A stretch of 64,000 nucleotides of DNA from the NCBI GenBank assembly GCA_000827495.1, contig KN817538.1, positions 371,531 to 435,530 on the forward strand, written 5' to 3'. A program made the position numbers and the translations under genes. The notes under the pieces were generated by a model. It was not told the origin of the DNA. It made no database searches and saw only the letters and a program-made list of their open reading frames with translations. This DNA is from Hypholoma sublateritium FD-334 SS-4 (Eukaryota > Basidiomycota > Agaricomycetes > Agaricales > Strophariaceae). Positions 13,089 through 25,484 of the stretch are shown here, piece after piece (within the stretch, counting starts at the first letter, position 1; each line of letters begins with the position of its first letter).

Positions 13089-14902
13089 CTAAAACTAAGT
13101 ACGGTATCATGAGCGATCATCGTGTACAAAGGGGGATGAAGAATCACGTACCCTGATTTGGTATGTACCCTCTGCTTTGGTCAGATACCGCACCCATTTT
13201 ACACTCTGATAGTTGCTCTTCTCAAAGACTTTCAAGAAGCGCACTATCAACCCCGATGCAGTAAACATCAAGACTTGAAAATCCACGTCTATAGGAGGTC
13301 GCGCCCAGACTTGACGGGTTGTAGTGCTGGTCAGCATCGCCGTTGCGCTGAGCGTGCATTCTTGTCCGCCCTGCAACCTTGCGATTCTAGTTCACTTGTC
13401 AGCACAATCAATAGTGTTGAAGATCAGAGCACGAACTTCCAGACGATGACATTTTCTGAAGGAGCGTATTTAGCTTTACCAGTTGCCACTTTACAATCGG
13501 CGGATGTGGCATTCAGAGGGGTAGGTATCCGCAACACGACGTTGGTGGCTGAAAGCTTAACGTTGAAATTGGCCTTGACCGTGATTGTGTATTGCACTTG
13601 GGATGTTCCAACCTCAGTCACTGATGGAGTAATACGCAAGGGAAGTTTGACATTTGATGTTGAACGGTATCTTGGGAAAAAGTGAGACGACGAGAGGTCT
13701 AGTTGCAAAACACATACCTCATCAATTCAAATTCCCCGTCTGGTGGAATAAAACTGATTGTTCGGGTAGCATCGAAATCATTTAGGCGAACGCATTGATG
13801 GAACCTGCAGTCATCTAGCTCGACAGCATCGCCCATGCTTTTTTCGTTCTTGTCGATGACTAGTTTATCGTTGAGTCCGAACTTGCACTCGGGAGTTCCT
13901 GTGAGGTAGGCTCGCATTTGGATGTGGCCATCAACGTCAGCTCGAAGAACATGGCCTAATAATCAAGATTAATTTCTCGGGAAAATATGAAAGCCGCTGC
14001 GCCGGTTGACAGACCTTTCGCACTCATACTCAGGTTTATGTTCTCAATAACGTCCACAAACGCTTCATTTTTCTTGTACCTAACGTCCGCCCGCCGCCAA
14101 CTCGTTGCCCCGGTTGCTTGGGTGGTAATCTTCGATGATTCCTCCTACAATGCTCTGCTTTAGCACGACGTCTGTGATGCTGGTAGAAAGCAACCGCACA
14201 GGTATAACCGCAGATGAGACAATGCTTTCCGTTGTGATGTAAGTTTTGAGCGTGTCGATTTCGCTGTTCTGAGGATAACCGAAGTCATTGATCTCTTTAC
14301 AAATGGCAATGTGAGATGATATATAGCAGACAGATTGCAGTAACGTTCACCATCAATCAATTCGTATATTACGACGAAATTGTTCTTTACCGACTCCTCG
14401 TCGATCTTTCCAAAGTAAGATTTGCAGATATTGATGAAACGATAGCAGAATTCGAAAACGAGGGCAGCGTTCGCGTTTGTCCTACGATGATTGGCTTCGT
14501 AACAGAAGTAAGATATGCTAAAATGCTTACTTAGTGACTGCCACAACGTACAGGTTGTTTACTCGAACATGGAAGAAACTCGTAGATCCAAGAGTGATGA
14601 TAGGAGAACGTACGTCGCTGTTTGAAACGACTTGGATTCGGAACACATCTGCTATTGAACGTCTAGACGGCCATGAATTACGGGCTGTCCTTTCAAAACA
14701 AAATGCAGCAAACACACTTGAAATCTGTCCTATAAAGCCTTGAAATCAACACCTGACGGAATGGGATGAGCGACGCCAGCAAAAGACTCAAGAGGCCCGA
14801 TGCACACCTCTCCCTTCTGGTTGAAGATGAAGAACGCCTGGAGGCAGAAATCTAGCCATTAGGCCACTCATAATTGATGAATGTCAAACTCACAGATATC
14901 AT
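13089..14902 (-). CDS. apm4: AP-2 clathrin adaptor complex subunit mu
   Basis: This is the medium (mu) chain of the plasma-membrane AP-2 adaptor. It binds YxxPhi cargo signals and PIP2 and recruits clathrin during endocytosis. The first exon is nine nucleotides (ATG ATA TCT, MIS) and splices to [10 protein letters not shown]. The next exons give [24 protein letters not shown] and [18 protein letters not shown]. The longin domain continues through [26 protein letters not shown] and [17 protein letters not shown]. The C-terminal mu-homology domain shows [35 protein letters not shown], the positive [20 protein letters not shown] and FELMRYR. The protein ends [17 protein letters not shown]. The last residue and stop come from a six-base terminal exon (13094-13089), behind a 57-nt intron. 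The [11 protein letters not shown] motif separates it from AP-1 mu. Confidence 0.93.
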
Positions 14903-16039
14903 ATTAACGCTGAACTAACGCGTTCAACGATGTAAGTGCCAGTAAGTACCCGGTAGAAAGCGCTGTCAGCCGCGTCTGAGGTTGTGATGGCATCATAGGG
15001 GCCAACGCCGCCGCGACCGTGACCTGCCTATCAGCGTGACCCTTTCTCTCTTGACCACCACAAATCCAACTCTTCTGGCTCCAATCTGGCTCTCTGAACG
15101 TTGCATGTTTAAAACGCGTAAACGTCCCACATGGATGTCATAAACCTCAGCACTGAAACAATCTTGAGAGTCGAGACTTGAATGAAGCGTTGCGAGTGTT
15201 GTTGAGACGTCCTCCTCGTCGATTGTCTCCAAGCTTTCATTCAATCTTACTGAAGACCAGCTAGGATCAATACCGCTGAGTAACGCTTGTTTTATTTATT
15301 TATCCAGCTGCGAATAAAGTCAGCGGTATCGAAACTGACACCATGGCACGCCCTAACTGGGTCCTGGGACCATCCTTCGCTACCGACAGTCATCTGCTGA
15401 TGGTCCAGGCGTTGCAATTACCTCCGCTGCGTCTTCAGTGCGCAGCTAATCTGCCGATTTAAAACGGCGTGGTGCCAGCGGAACTGTATCTCACATACTT
15501 ACACAGGATGTGGGGTAGAAGCACCGAAATATCTTCTCATGCTGTGAGCGACTGGTTTACTCATTCGTCGCATTCAGATTTGAGAGGAAGGATGGACTAA
15601 TTCTTGAATGAGGACTCGTATAGATATCTTATATCATGGACAGGTAATTGATTCATTTTAGAGGCAGGAAAAGTGTTGATGTAGTCGTGCTCACCAGGTT
15701 CTCACTATATCAAGTAGCAAGTAAGCGGCCCGCATTGTCTTTTTTTCAGCCTTCAATACCACGTAAGTACAATTTGCATATGATGCAAAAATATGCGCTA
15801 CTTGAACGTCCCCTACACGCATCTGTAAACTTGTTCACTTTTGTAGTGCTTTTCTCACTCTATATACAATGCACACGTAGCGCCTGGAGAGAAGCACTTC
15901 GACGGACATAATTGGGCTTTGAAGCCACAGGTGGTTCTACTATGAGCATGCAGACGGAAATTTCTCGGATGGGACAAGGTATAAATCGCAACTTCGACAT
16001 GAGGTGTCGGACCTCTACGCGTTTTCATATTCGAACACG
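14903..16039. other. Intergenic; weak minus-strand coding signal at about 14900-15290
   Basis: A minus-strand frame (about 15244-14993) reads LETIDEEDVSTTLATLHSSLD and could be an exon of a small gene, and a second open frame follows towards 14900. I could not assemble them or recognise a family. From 15300 to 16039 I see only the promoter region of the esterase gene. Confidence 0.3.
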
Positions 16040-17523
16040 ATGCCCTCCCTAGCATCTCCCCGATCCTTGCTCATTGCTTCAATCGCAATCACATCATGCA
16101 CGGCCAAACTTCTATGGGGTGATACAAAATTTCTGTTCACGTTTGGTGATTCTTATACGACAACGGGTGCGTATTTGAAATCACCCATAAGCTGGCCAGT
16201 TTGGAACAGAAAAGTGCTAGGTTTCAACATCTCTGCGGGTGTCAACTCTACGGACCCAGGATTTGTGAGTTGGCTCATTTAAAAACTGTCAGAAAGTGAC
16301 CAACTTTATTATAGGTTTCGTCTAATGGACCAAATTGGGTTCAACAACTACGTATATTTTGTCGGTTCATTCTGCGAAACCCTGAACTCTTACATTGACC
16401 GCTGCAGGGGACACTTACAATGTGGGGGGAACCAAGGTGATTTTGTCCTTTGATTTGGCGTATAAAAACTTGCTCATTCTTGATGTAGATCTTCAACCTT
16501 GCCTCTGGAGGCGCCACAATTGATGCTAAGCTCGTTACGCCCTTCGAACCTACCGTATTGTGAGTTGTGCCTCCAAACTATCTCTCTGCTGCACTCGATC
16601 AACCTTGAAAATAGGTCTATCGTCGACCAAGTTGCTCAATTCAAATCGATCCTCGCACCTAAGCCTGCAGGAGCCCAGTGGTCAAGCGACAACACCCTAT
16701 TTGCAGTATGGATCGGAATCAACGACGTCGTCAGTGCATTTCAATTTCAAAAAATTGGAGCTTGAGATGACGAATATAAATTCAACAGGGCAATTCTTTC
16801 GGATGGGTAAGAGGCAGAATATAAACATCTATTAAATACCATTGATGGAAATACGCTCCTCAGACAAATATAACCCAGTCTACGTTCAATACAGTGCTTA
16901 TGAACCGACTTGAGAGCCAGGTCAGTTGAACTCTTCGGATATTACTATCGATGCCGAAATAATTACCTCTACGTACATAGCTCGAAATTCTCTATGAAAG
17001 CGGCGCTCGCAACTTCCTCTTCCTGACCGTGCCACCAACGAACAGAGCCCCTCTCATCGTCGAACAAGGCCAGAATTCCGTCTCATTAATCAAGGCCGAC
17101 CTTGCCAACTACAACGCCCAGCTGCGCTCCACCGCCCTCGGCTTTCAGGCGAAGCATCACGATATTCAGACGGCCACTGTGTTCGATACTCAGCCCATTT
17201 TCAATACACTGCTCGACAACGCGCAGACCTTCGGCTTCGTGAACACAACTGGATTTTGCACGGCGTACGAGAACGGAACGCCCTCGATGACGACTCAGGT
17301 TGCCCCCTGCGCTCCGGTAGCTAATTATTTGTAAGTGGCCGCGTCCTTTGACAGCTACGTTGGCCGAAAACTCAATCCATCGAAATAGCTGGTTGAACAC
17401 GCTGCACCCTCTTTTCACAGTCCACAAGTGAGTCATTTTATAATGGCGCGGAAGTATCACTCAATTAATTCTCGACACAGTGCCCTCGCCATCGCAATCT
17501 CTTCTGCTCTCAGTTCCCCGTAA
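16040..17523 (+). CDS. Secreted GDSL/SGNH esterase, CE16-type
   Basis: This is a predicted secreted SGNH-fold acetylesterase resembling carbohydrate esterase family 16, which removes acetyl groups from plant cell-wall sugars or oligosaccharides. A signal peptide is present ([22 protein letters not shown]). Block I is [11 protein letters not shown], with the nucleophile Ser in [13 protein letters not shown] follows, then the Gly block [15 protein letters not shown], and block III is [10 protein letters not shown], with the oxyanion Asn. The late region is [13 protein letters not shown] and the C-terminal block is [14 protein letters not shown], whose His would be catalytic. At the position three before that His, where Asp is usual, the residue is Asn. 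There are about eight exons, and the last joins via TT|C and AA|T codons to the stop at 17521. Many NxT/NxS sites fit secretion. Confidence 0.88.
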
Positions 17524-18013
17524 AAGACTACACATAGTATCTCCTGTCAAAAAAATAGAGGATTCATGCTATATCCAATCGTTCTCTCAATAAACCGACT
17601 TCTTTGGTTTCTTTCCGACCAGACTGGAGAATTGGCGTAGTTGTCATATTGGGTGGCCACGGTGAATATAAGATGACCAAATTTACTTCATTCATATTGC
17701 GAAAGCGACGAGAAATTTTCCAAGAAAGGCTACGAGGAAACAAGTAAGTAAACGGGCAAAAATGAAATTAGAAATATATAGCAGATAAGCCCAGCAAAAA
17801 AACGAAAGGGGCGGGGCCACCACGCAATGATACGCAGGTAGGCAAGACCGAGACGACTGTAACATTCCCACTGAAGCTGGAAGACGCAAAGTGCAAATGA
17901 GATGGGATCGGACGCGGAATGAAAGCAGGGGCAATAGCATGAGTGACTAAGCAGTATGACGTATAAGATAGATAGTGTACGATATGTGTGGGTGCAAACA
18001 CCTGTGGCGCGGC
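17524..18013. other. Convergent intergenic region; no gene seen
   Basis: This is the shared 3' side of the plus-strand esterase and the minus-strand low-complexity gene. It contains an AATAAA-like signal near 17588 (tctcaataaacc) suited to the esterase transcript. I see nothing else. Confidence 0.4.
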
Positions 18014-21000
18014 TTAACGAGCGCTCTCACCGGAGCGGCGCTGCACAGGCGTAGTCGCGCGGCTGCGGGGAGCTAACGCACTCGGGGGTGCGGCGACGAT
18101 GGGCGCCGTCGATTTGCGCGTGTTGGAGAGGTGAATAGCAGAAGAAAGCAAGTCGGAGTCAAAGGAGGGGCGGTCGTGAGAGATATTTGGGTCGACCGCG
18201 CGGTGCGACATTTGGTAGACGCTCGCTGTGGTCGCAGACATGGCCGGCGTCATCTGAGGCACCGACGGGAACGCGTCGAAGAGCGCCGTGTCGAAGAGCG
18301 GAGATGGCAGGGAACCTGCAGAGGACATTGATGTCCAGGATGAGGGCCGGGTGGCGTCCGCAGTGGCGGTGGCAGGAAGAAGGAAAGAGGCGCCTTGTGC
18401 ATCGGCTTCAGCTGTAGTGGAAAAGAAAGCGGATGGTGTTATGACTGGTAGAGGAGGAACTGCTTCGGTAGGAATGGGAGGAAGACGAGACGAGCGCGCT
18501 AGTGAAGTTGACCTTTTAGGGGGGTGAATCACCCTAACTTCGGTATCGGAAACTGGTAGAACAATAGAAGGGGTGGATGGCACTGGTTCTAAGCTGGAAA
18601 TAAAGTCCATCGATGGTAACATTGGCGCATCTTCAGGAATACGGTCTAATGAGGCAAGAAACTCCCATGAGCAATACTATCTCGTGTATAATTCGAAGCC
18701 ACATACCGGTCATTTCGCTAGTGCTGCTCAGATTGCTCCCACTAGACTTTGTCCGCGTGCGGGAAAACACTCTCTCTGCAAACGAGGCCGCTCGCCCAAT
18801 ACTTGTCGAGCTCTTCTTCGGCGACAGAGACGGGAAAGACGTCGTCGAGTTGTTCGCTGTCAAGCCTCCAAACTCGTTCACCGAAGCGGGCTGCCGCGAC
18901 CCAGTGAACTCCAGTGCGCCTTCCGGCGGCGTCAGGACATTCGTCGAGTCCGATGACATCGTCGATATACTCGTGCGCGTCGAGTGCCCATGAATCGTCG
19001 TTGGACGTGCGGAGATACTGCCCAGCCGCCTAAACCCAACAAAGCGGGACGTCTTCGCAGATTTGGGCGGTGTCTCGAGGTGCTGCTGCTGCACTTGAAT
19101 GTTATTCTCCGGCGTGACTGGCCGCTGCGACGAAAGCGACTTCGAAGAAGGCAGCGTCGCCGATCGTCCTGGCGCACCAGCAGACTTCGGCCGCCCGAAA
19201 TGCTCATCCTCGGTCTTTTGTGGCGGCTCCGGCGCCGAGACTTCCTTGCGATGCGCCACCGAGCGCGCCTTCGACAGCGGTACGAGGAAGGTGTGCTTCA
19301 ACCGCCCAGACGTTGGTTGGTCGCGCTTAGCCTGCAGCCGCGCGGCCGCCGCGGCGATGCGCTGGCGCTCCTCGTCCTCCGCCTTGCGCACGAGTGCGAC
19401 AGCAGCAGCAGCCTCCGCGTCCTCCTTGCGCTGGATCTCCTCGGCGTCCAGGCGCACCCATGCCTCCGTTGGCAGCTCGCCGCGGTCTAGCGAATTCTCC
19501 AGCAGCATCGCCTCCTGCAGTAGCGCCGCGAGCTCGCCGTTCGCGGGGCTCGGCGGTGGCTCCATCATCGTCATGCGCTTCGCGCGCTTCATCTGCGGCG
19601 TCTCCGGCATGCGGCGCTGCGGCGGCGGGCCCATGGGCGTCGATACCGGCGCGTCGCGCACCTTGTTGTGCATGACCGCTGTGAACGTCGCGCCATGCTC
19701 CAGCTGCGCCTCGGGAGCGCTGCCCTCCGCCCATTGCCGCGAGTCGAGAGACAGCGACTGCGTCGTCTTATGCATCGTGGCGGACCCCGAGGCTGCATCG
19801 AACTCTTCCTGGTTAGGCGTAGGCGGGAAGTACACAAAGTCCGATTTTCGCGGTGCAGCGCTAGTTGGCGGGAAGAACATGGGCACGCCACGACCCGTCG
19901 CTGGTGTCATGCGCATCGCGCGCGACACCTGCGTGTGGTTGGCGGTCTCGATCATACTCATTGGTCGAGAACCGAGGGACGACAACGAGCCGAGAGAAGA
20001 ACCGCCAGAGGACGGCGCCGAAGCACGGTAGCCAGCGGTCGGAGGAGGCGAAAGGAACGCCTGTGCGTCTGCAACATCAATCGCCGCCGGCTTGCCTTGA
20101 ATTTCTTTCTCCGGGGATTCGGGAGCGTCGTACGCTAACGTAGCGTATGGCGACATCGGCGACGCCAACGGTTTGGATGGCGGGGTGGCTGGGTGAACTG
20201 TGCCGTCGGCAGCTGCTGTGAAGTAGTCGCCTAGCATCTCTGTGAGCGATATCGATGATGCATTTCCTGTATCGAGAAGAGAGTCGACCGATCCTTCGTT
20301 GAGGAGCTTGGGATCCAAAGTCAACGCGGCATTCGGAGAAGGAAGTTCTGTAGAGACACTTCCTTGCTTCGAATCCTGATGCAATTTGATTTCTGGAGGA
20401 GGTTCATGATGCGAAGGTGGAATTTTTGATTCATTGATGTTTGAAGGAGCGTAGGCGGTCGAGTTGACTAGAGAACCATCATGAACTACAACCGTTGGCG
20501 TAGAAATTGGTGTTGATATAGCTTCGGGTGCATGAACCACAACGGTGGGGGTGCTGGCCAGTTCAGGAATAAAAGATTTCTCCGCGGCTTCAGAGAACGA
20601 CCCAGGGGTATGTACGACAACAATGGACGCGACCTCGATGGGTGGCACAGGCGGTTCACCTGCAGCTGCATCCATGACTGATGGAGGACTTGCATTGGTG
20701 GGCCTGCGTTTGCGAATTGTCAATGGAATTACGGGAAGAATTTCAGGGCCGACAAACTCTTGATGATCAATGACGGGAGGTTCCTTCTGAGCTTCGACAA
20801 TTGGCACTGGTCCTAACACTTCGGGTTCAGGTTGAGTTCCATGTATTGTGTCCGTCGGTGATGGAACGGAGTCCGCAAATGTGGAAGGTGGCGTTGCAAC
20901 TGGAACGTCCGTTGAAATGGTAATGCTCGGTACAGGCTCTGCTTCAAATTCTGATGTCGGCCTATTGCTTTCAGAGGATCGTTGCGGGATCGGCGCAGCA

Positions 21001-21644
21001 GTGATAGGATCATTGGTCTCCAGTTTTGCAATCTCTGCATTCTTTGCAATCTCCATAGCCTTCTGGAATGATGTTCCCCGTACGATGGGCTTGCTGAAAG
21101 TAGGGACGTCCCCAATCGAAGTCAGCGACGGGGAAGACTCGGGTGTGTACCCCGCCGAAAGCACCGACTCTGGCGAGTCGGGTGGGAAGGCGAACGTCGG
21201 TGAGGAAATAGGAGTGTAGTCTTTAACTTCGTCGCTCATGACACTAGAAAGCGAAACCGAGCGCCGATCACCAATGGTGGAGGTCGGCGACGAACCAGGC
21301 GAGCCAACGCCTAGCACATCCGAGAATGTGGGCGAGCTGGCCCGCGAAGCATCGGGCAGGGTACCGCTGCTGAACGCCCTGGCCTGCGCTGGGATGCGAT
21401 TGCCGTACAGCTCTCCGCGTTTGCGAGGCCCTTCCGACGCCGGGGGCGCCCCCAGCCCAAAGCTCCCGCGTGGCACTGGGACGCCGCCCTTCCTCTCGAA
21501 CTTTGCAATCTTGTCGCGGAACCCAGGGGCAGTGGCACCGGTCATAGAGAGCATGCCCGGGGTTGGCGACGTGGCCCGGGAGGCGGCATTGACCCCCGAG
21601 TTGCGCTGCTCGAGGGCGGCAATGCGTTCCTTGAGATTTGTCAC
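18014..21644 (-). CDS. Large low-complexity, coiled-coil-start protein (uncharacterised)
   Basis: I do not recognise a named family; proteins of this style are common in Agaricomycetes. The main exon (about 21644-18690) joins across an intron (gtatgtggc...cattag) to a last exon at about 18640-18014, giving around 1,190 residues. The N-terminus NLKERIAALEQRN is a short coiled-coil. It is followed by FRDKIAKFERKGGVPVPRGSFGLG and a long Ser/Pro/Thr-rich disordered body with repeated VVVHxPG/E segments. A helical Ala/Glu/Arg patch (EEIQRKEDAEAAAAVALVRK) precedes HTFLVPLSKARSVAHRKE and a FVGFRRLGSIS motif. Such composition suggests a scaffold or cortical protein, but that is inference. No ATG precedes the frame without a stop, so a short 5' exon near 21650-21720 is likely and the start is provisional. 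Confidence 0.7.
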
Positions 21645-21926
21645 AGGAAGTTGCGAACGAGTAGTGGCCCTTTATGTTGATATTTAGCTGGAGGATCATG
21701 GAAGCAACACGAGAATCACGAACATCTCATTTACTTAATTGACGGCTGGACAGTGCGGATGTAGATGACAGGTGTCGAAGATACAGACGGACCAGCGACC
21801 GCACAAGACACCGGAAGAAAGAGAAAAAGAGAGGTGGGTGGTGGTAAGGGTTGATGTGATGTTGTTTAGACAACCAAACACTACTTTGCATCTTTGATAC
21901 ACATCCAGGTAAATACAAACTCCTAC

Positions 21927-24261
21927 TCAACTACTCTCATCCTCTACACTAGCCTCCATCCCAATCCCTTTCGACAGCCAGTATGACCGCTTGTTATCGT
22001 TTTTCGAGCCGTCAGGACGCGAAGGCCGCCGCTCTTCAGCGCTCTCGTCACTCATATACTCCTCGTCTTCTAGATTAATAGCCCCCTCTGTATCGTCATC
22101 ATCGTCTCCCACAAAATATACAGCATGACTGTCTGAAGCTCGCCCTGTTTTGCGTCGTTTCTTTGGAGGCTGCCGTTCAATGGCATACCGACCTCCTTCG
22201 TCGTCCGCTGGCTGACGATGTCGCCGATCGCGGTAGTTGTCCTCATTATCCGAGTCGCGGTCGGCACCCTTGCCATTCCACTCCTTATCAATCGCGTGCG
22301 ATGCCTTCTGCTTTGACGATGCCGAGGATGCTTTTTGCTCTGATTTTCGCATATTTGCATCGTCAACGACTACAGGCAATGGCTTGACACCTGCGAGTCG
22401 GTGCATCACTTGCTTGTCGTACAGCTCCTGCACGACCTTGCGGTGGTTAATCGTTTCCTGCGTGATGCCCATCACCGTTGCGAGAATGCTCATATCCTCA
22501 GGTTCGTAGTGGCTCCGCAGGCGCACTGACTGGCCATGACGACGTGAGTTGAGTATACCAGCGCGAAGATATGCCGTCGAAGTCAGGATGCCGTGACATC
22601 CTGCAAACGCTGTCCGAACTTTGTGGAAGTTATACGAGCCCGACGATATATCGTTTGCTAACATCACTAGTCAGACCCAGGCAGTTTTGCGTAGAATAGA
22701 AATACGCACATGGGTCTGCAGGATCTTCTATCGACAACATATTCCGCTTGTACTCAGCATGCCATCCCCTCTGCCTTTTGTTGAAGTATGTGCCGCCTTC
22801 TCGGAGCGAGATGCCAACCTCGTCATAGTTGAAATGGTGGCCGTATAACTCGAAAAATTCCATTATAAGCACCCCAAGATTCTTTTCCGGGTCAATTTCG
22901 CCTGTGCGAACTTTGGGATGCATCTGCAAGAAGCTGACCGCAAGACAAACAATCGCGTAGCTGCCAAGACCCCCAGTGTACACCTCGTTCATACTTCGCT
23001 GGTTGAGGAACGCTTTCGTCACCATAATAAGACTCCGTAAGGCTTTGCTTTCTGTGCCCTCAGTGTTGGGTATCATGTTTTTCAAGAAACCGGTGATCAT
23101 TTGGCCCGCGACAAGACCATTAGCTTGGTTGATGCTGATATCCACTTTAAACCGGCCGTGGGTGGTGACGAATTTGACAATAGGTACCTTCGCCTTCGCT
23201 ATGATCGTGACATACGAGGTGATTCCGCTGCGCTTGAGTGTGTTGGCGAGTACATGGAGAACTGTAGGTGTATCGCTGTATGCCATAGAGTCGGAGAGAA
23301 TGACCAAGTCGATATCACTGCAGCTCTATCAGCGCATGGAAAACAGGTATACGGCCAAGTGCAGATGAACTTACCCAAGCGGCAAGTACAGCTTCGTCTG
23401 AAAGCTGCCAAAAGGATACACGACCGCATCGGAAAATGCGCCAGTGACCACCTTGCTGATATATGTAACGATGAGGCCGCGAACCTCGTCTTCTATGGGG
23501 GTTGGCGATATCCAGTCAACAAACGACTCAACCTCTTTGTGCATCCTGGATTAATATAAGCACAGATAAATGACTATCATCCAAGATCAAACGCACATCT
23601 CTGCGACGTTGCGACATCTGTCCAGCTCGAGCGCGTCTACCCAAGGAGACTTGCGCGAAGCCGCATCCACCCTCTCCTTCTTGTTTGCGTACCCATCGTC
23701 GTAGTCATCGTGTTTGCGCTTCCGCCCGGCCTCCCGCTCACCTCTCCTATCGTACCGCTCATCCCCATTCACTTTGTTCTCTCTGTCCCGCTCGCGACGT
23801 GCCGCGCGCGATGATTTCCCCTTCGCCTCCCGCTCCGACGCTCTGCCCGGCTCAATTTCAGTGACGATCAGCTCATCCAGCAGCTCGTCGTCGCCTCCCG
23901 TGTCCTTTCCTTTGCCCTTCCTGTCCGCCTTCTTGCTGCCGGCGGTCGCATCCCCACCTTCCTCCTCGGGATCAGAAAAAGCGAACGGGATGAAGTCATC
24001 GCCCTCCGCGAACGTTCGCGCACCGGGCGCAGTCTGCGCATTGGTGCTACCCGCATGCGACACCGATGCGCCAAGAATGTGCAGCTCGCCGTCCGGGGCG
24101 GCGCCCAGGGGCGTAGACGAGCCGCTGGCGACAGGCCCGCCATCCAAGCCCTTCGCGCGCCGTGCCTGGCGCTCGAGCCGGCTTTTGCGTTTTGGCCGCC
24201 GCTTGAGTTCTTCTGCTGGCTCTGAGGCGCCTGCGGTTATTTTGGGAGATGGGGTCGCCAT
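21927..24261 (-). CDS. TRF4: TRAMP non-canonical poly(A) polymerase (Trf4/Cid14)
   Basis: This is a nucleotidyltransferase of the Trf4/5-Cid14-PAPD5 group. In the nuclear TRAMP complex it adds short A-tails to aberrant RNAs and so marks them for the exosome; in fission yeast it also affects heterochromatic silencing. The start ATG is at 24261, followed by a disordered, basic N-terminal exon (to 23597) rich in Lys, Arg and Asp. Exon 2 begins at 23545. The catalytic core reads YPFGSFQTKLYLPLG|DIDLVIL, where GS and the two Asp of DID bind metal and nucleotide. FKVDISIN supplies the third Asp. The central domain follows: NTEGTESKALRSLIMVTKAFLNQRSMNEVYTGGLGSYAIVCL. The PAP-associated segment is NLGVLIMEFFELYGHHFNYDEVGI. 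The C-terminal tail is charged and stops at 21927. Confidence 0.93.
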
Positions 24262-24338
24262 GAGCGGCGGCGGTGCGTACGGGGGTGTGATGTCAGGGGA
24301 ATAGAGGATTCCAGGAGGCGGCGGCGGGCGCTAGAAAA

Positions 24339-24347
24339 TATTGTTTG
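24339..24347. repeat. Target-site duplication, left copy (9 bp)
   Basis: TATTGTTTG stands immediately before the left inverted repeat and is repeated exactly at 25655-25663 after the right one. A 9-bp duplication of this kind is typical of Mutator-like elements. Confidence 0.7.
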
Positions 24348-24512
24348 TAGCCTCGTGACCAGGCCCTCGAAAGAGGATGTCGGCCTGCGGCGGGAATCCT
24401 CGACGGAGGGCCTGGTGGGACTGGGTTTAAAATAGTACAGAAACTAAATTGATGGCATTTTGACAGCGCCGGACAGCGGCAAGCGTGCGACGTTTCCATA
24501 TAGGGATGCCGT
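24348..24512 (+). repeat. Left terminal inverted repeat
   Basis: This is the left arm of the element, pairing with the reverse complement of 25485-25654. The inner end is blurred by indels near 24490-24512, where both arms still share a TTTCCATA/TATGGAAA block. Confidence 0.75.
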
Positions 24513-24799
24513 AGTTGATCCGATACGCTCACCGCACGCGCTCATACGCTCGCAATACGCTCCCCCACCGCGCTCTAGATACACCATTTAAACAACATGT
24601 CTCGCTCCCCCACGTTTTATGTTAAACACCAGGGTGCACAAGAGAACAATAAACCTCATGGATACAGTACTGAGCCTTCATTTTTTGTCCCTGGGAGCAA
24701 AGCTGCTAGTGTGCAGTCACGACGCAAAAAGAAGATTCTCTCACCGCTTGCGCAAGTTCCCAGCGGTAATCTGAATCCAGAGACATCTTACCGGGTCAC

Positions 24800-25419
24800 C
24801 TAACACTGTTCCACGGTGACAATAAGATGCTGCGCAGGTAATTTTATAGTTTTTTGGGCGCTGAAGATGTTTTTCTAATAATAAATCAGTATATGCTTGT
24901 AAATGGGTTCTCGGGGGTACGGATAAGATAGAAATGTACCGTCCACCAAGCCTCGTCATGTGGGGTATCATCATTGATAGCGAATGTTCGGATGCCATAG
25001 CGTGATTTAAAATCCTCTTGCTGAGTAGCTTGCAGTCGTTTAAGAGGGGATATCGTGATTGTAACCTTATTTTTGGAAGGGTCGTCGAGGAGAATATTAA
25101 TAGCGATGGGTAAAGTCTTGCCACTACCGGTTCCCGCAGATACAAGGGAATCCTTTTTCAACTGATCTGCTAAAATCGAACGCAGTTGCATTATTCTTGG
25201 GACTTGTTTGCCTTCGGTTACACTCCAGCATATTAGTGAAGCGCGAAGGCAAATGCTGCGCTCGGTCTCGTTGAGTTGGGCCAAGTATTCTTGAGGAAGT
25301 TGGTCATAAAGCTCTTTATTTGCACGAGCTAAATCTGATATAATAAGTTCTTGACAAGTCCGAATATAATGGAGCCTCTCTTCAAGGGTATGAGAAGTAT
25401 AAATAAGGATGGAGGTCAT
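24800..25419 (-). pseudogene. Truncated RecQ-like DEAD/DEAH helicase fragment
   Basis: This is the N-terminal part of a basidiomycete multicopy RecQ-like helicase. The start at 25419 is followed by a helical region and a Walker A motif, SAGTGSGKTLP. Motif Ia is ITISPLKRLQATQQEDF, and the TFAINDDTP loop follows. After a probable intron (gtacatttc...ctgcgcag) it reads HLIVTVEQC and then meets a stop. The family continues here with the rest of motif Ib and the DEAH box. Motif II and the whole second RecA domain are absent because the sequence runs into the left inverted repeat. It cannot encode a working helicase. It lies entirely inside the TIR element. Confidence 0.75.
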
Positions 25420-25484
25420 TTACAAAGGAGAGAGTGGTACTGGGTCGAGCGCGCGCGCTGCCCGTCATCGCGCGTCGCGTCGTT

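Noticed and set aside
19099..20031. A 310-codon plus-strand frame
   Set aside because: It lies opposite the well-supported minus-strand low-complexity protein and is a shadow of it.
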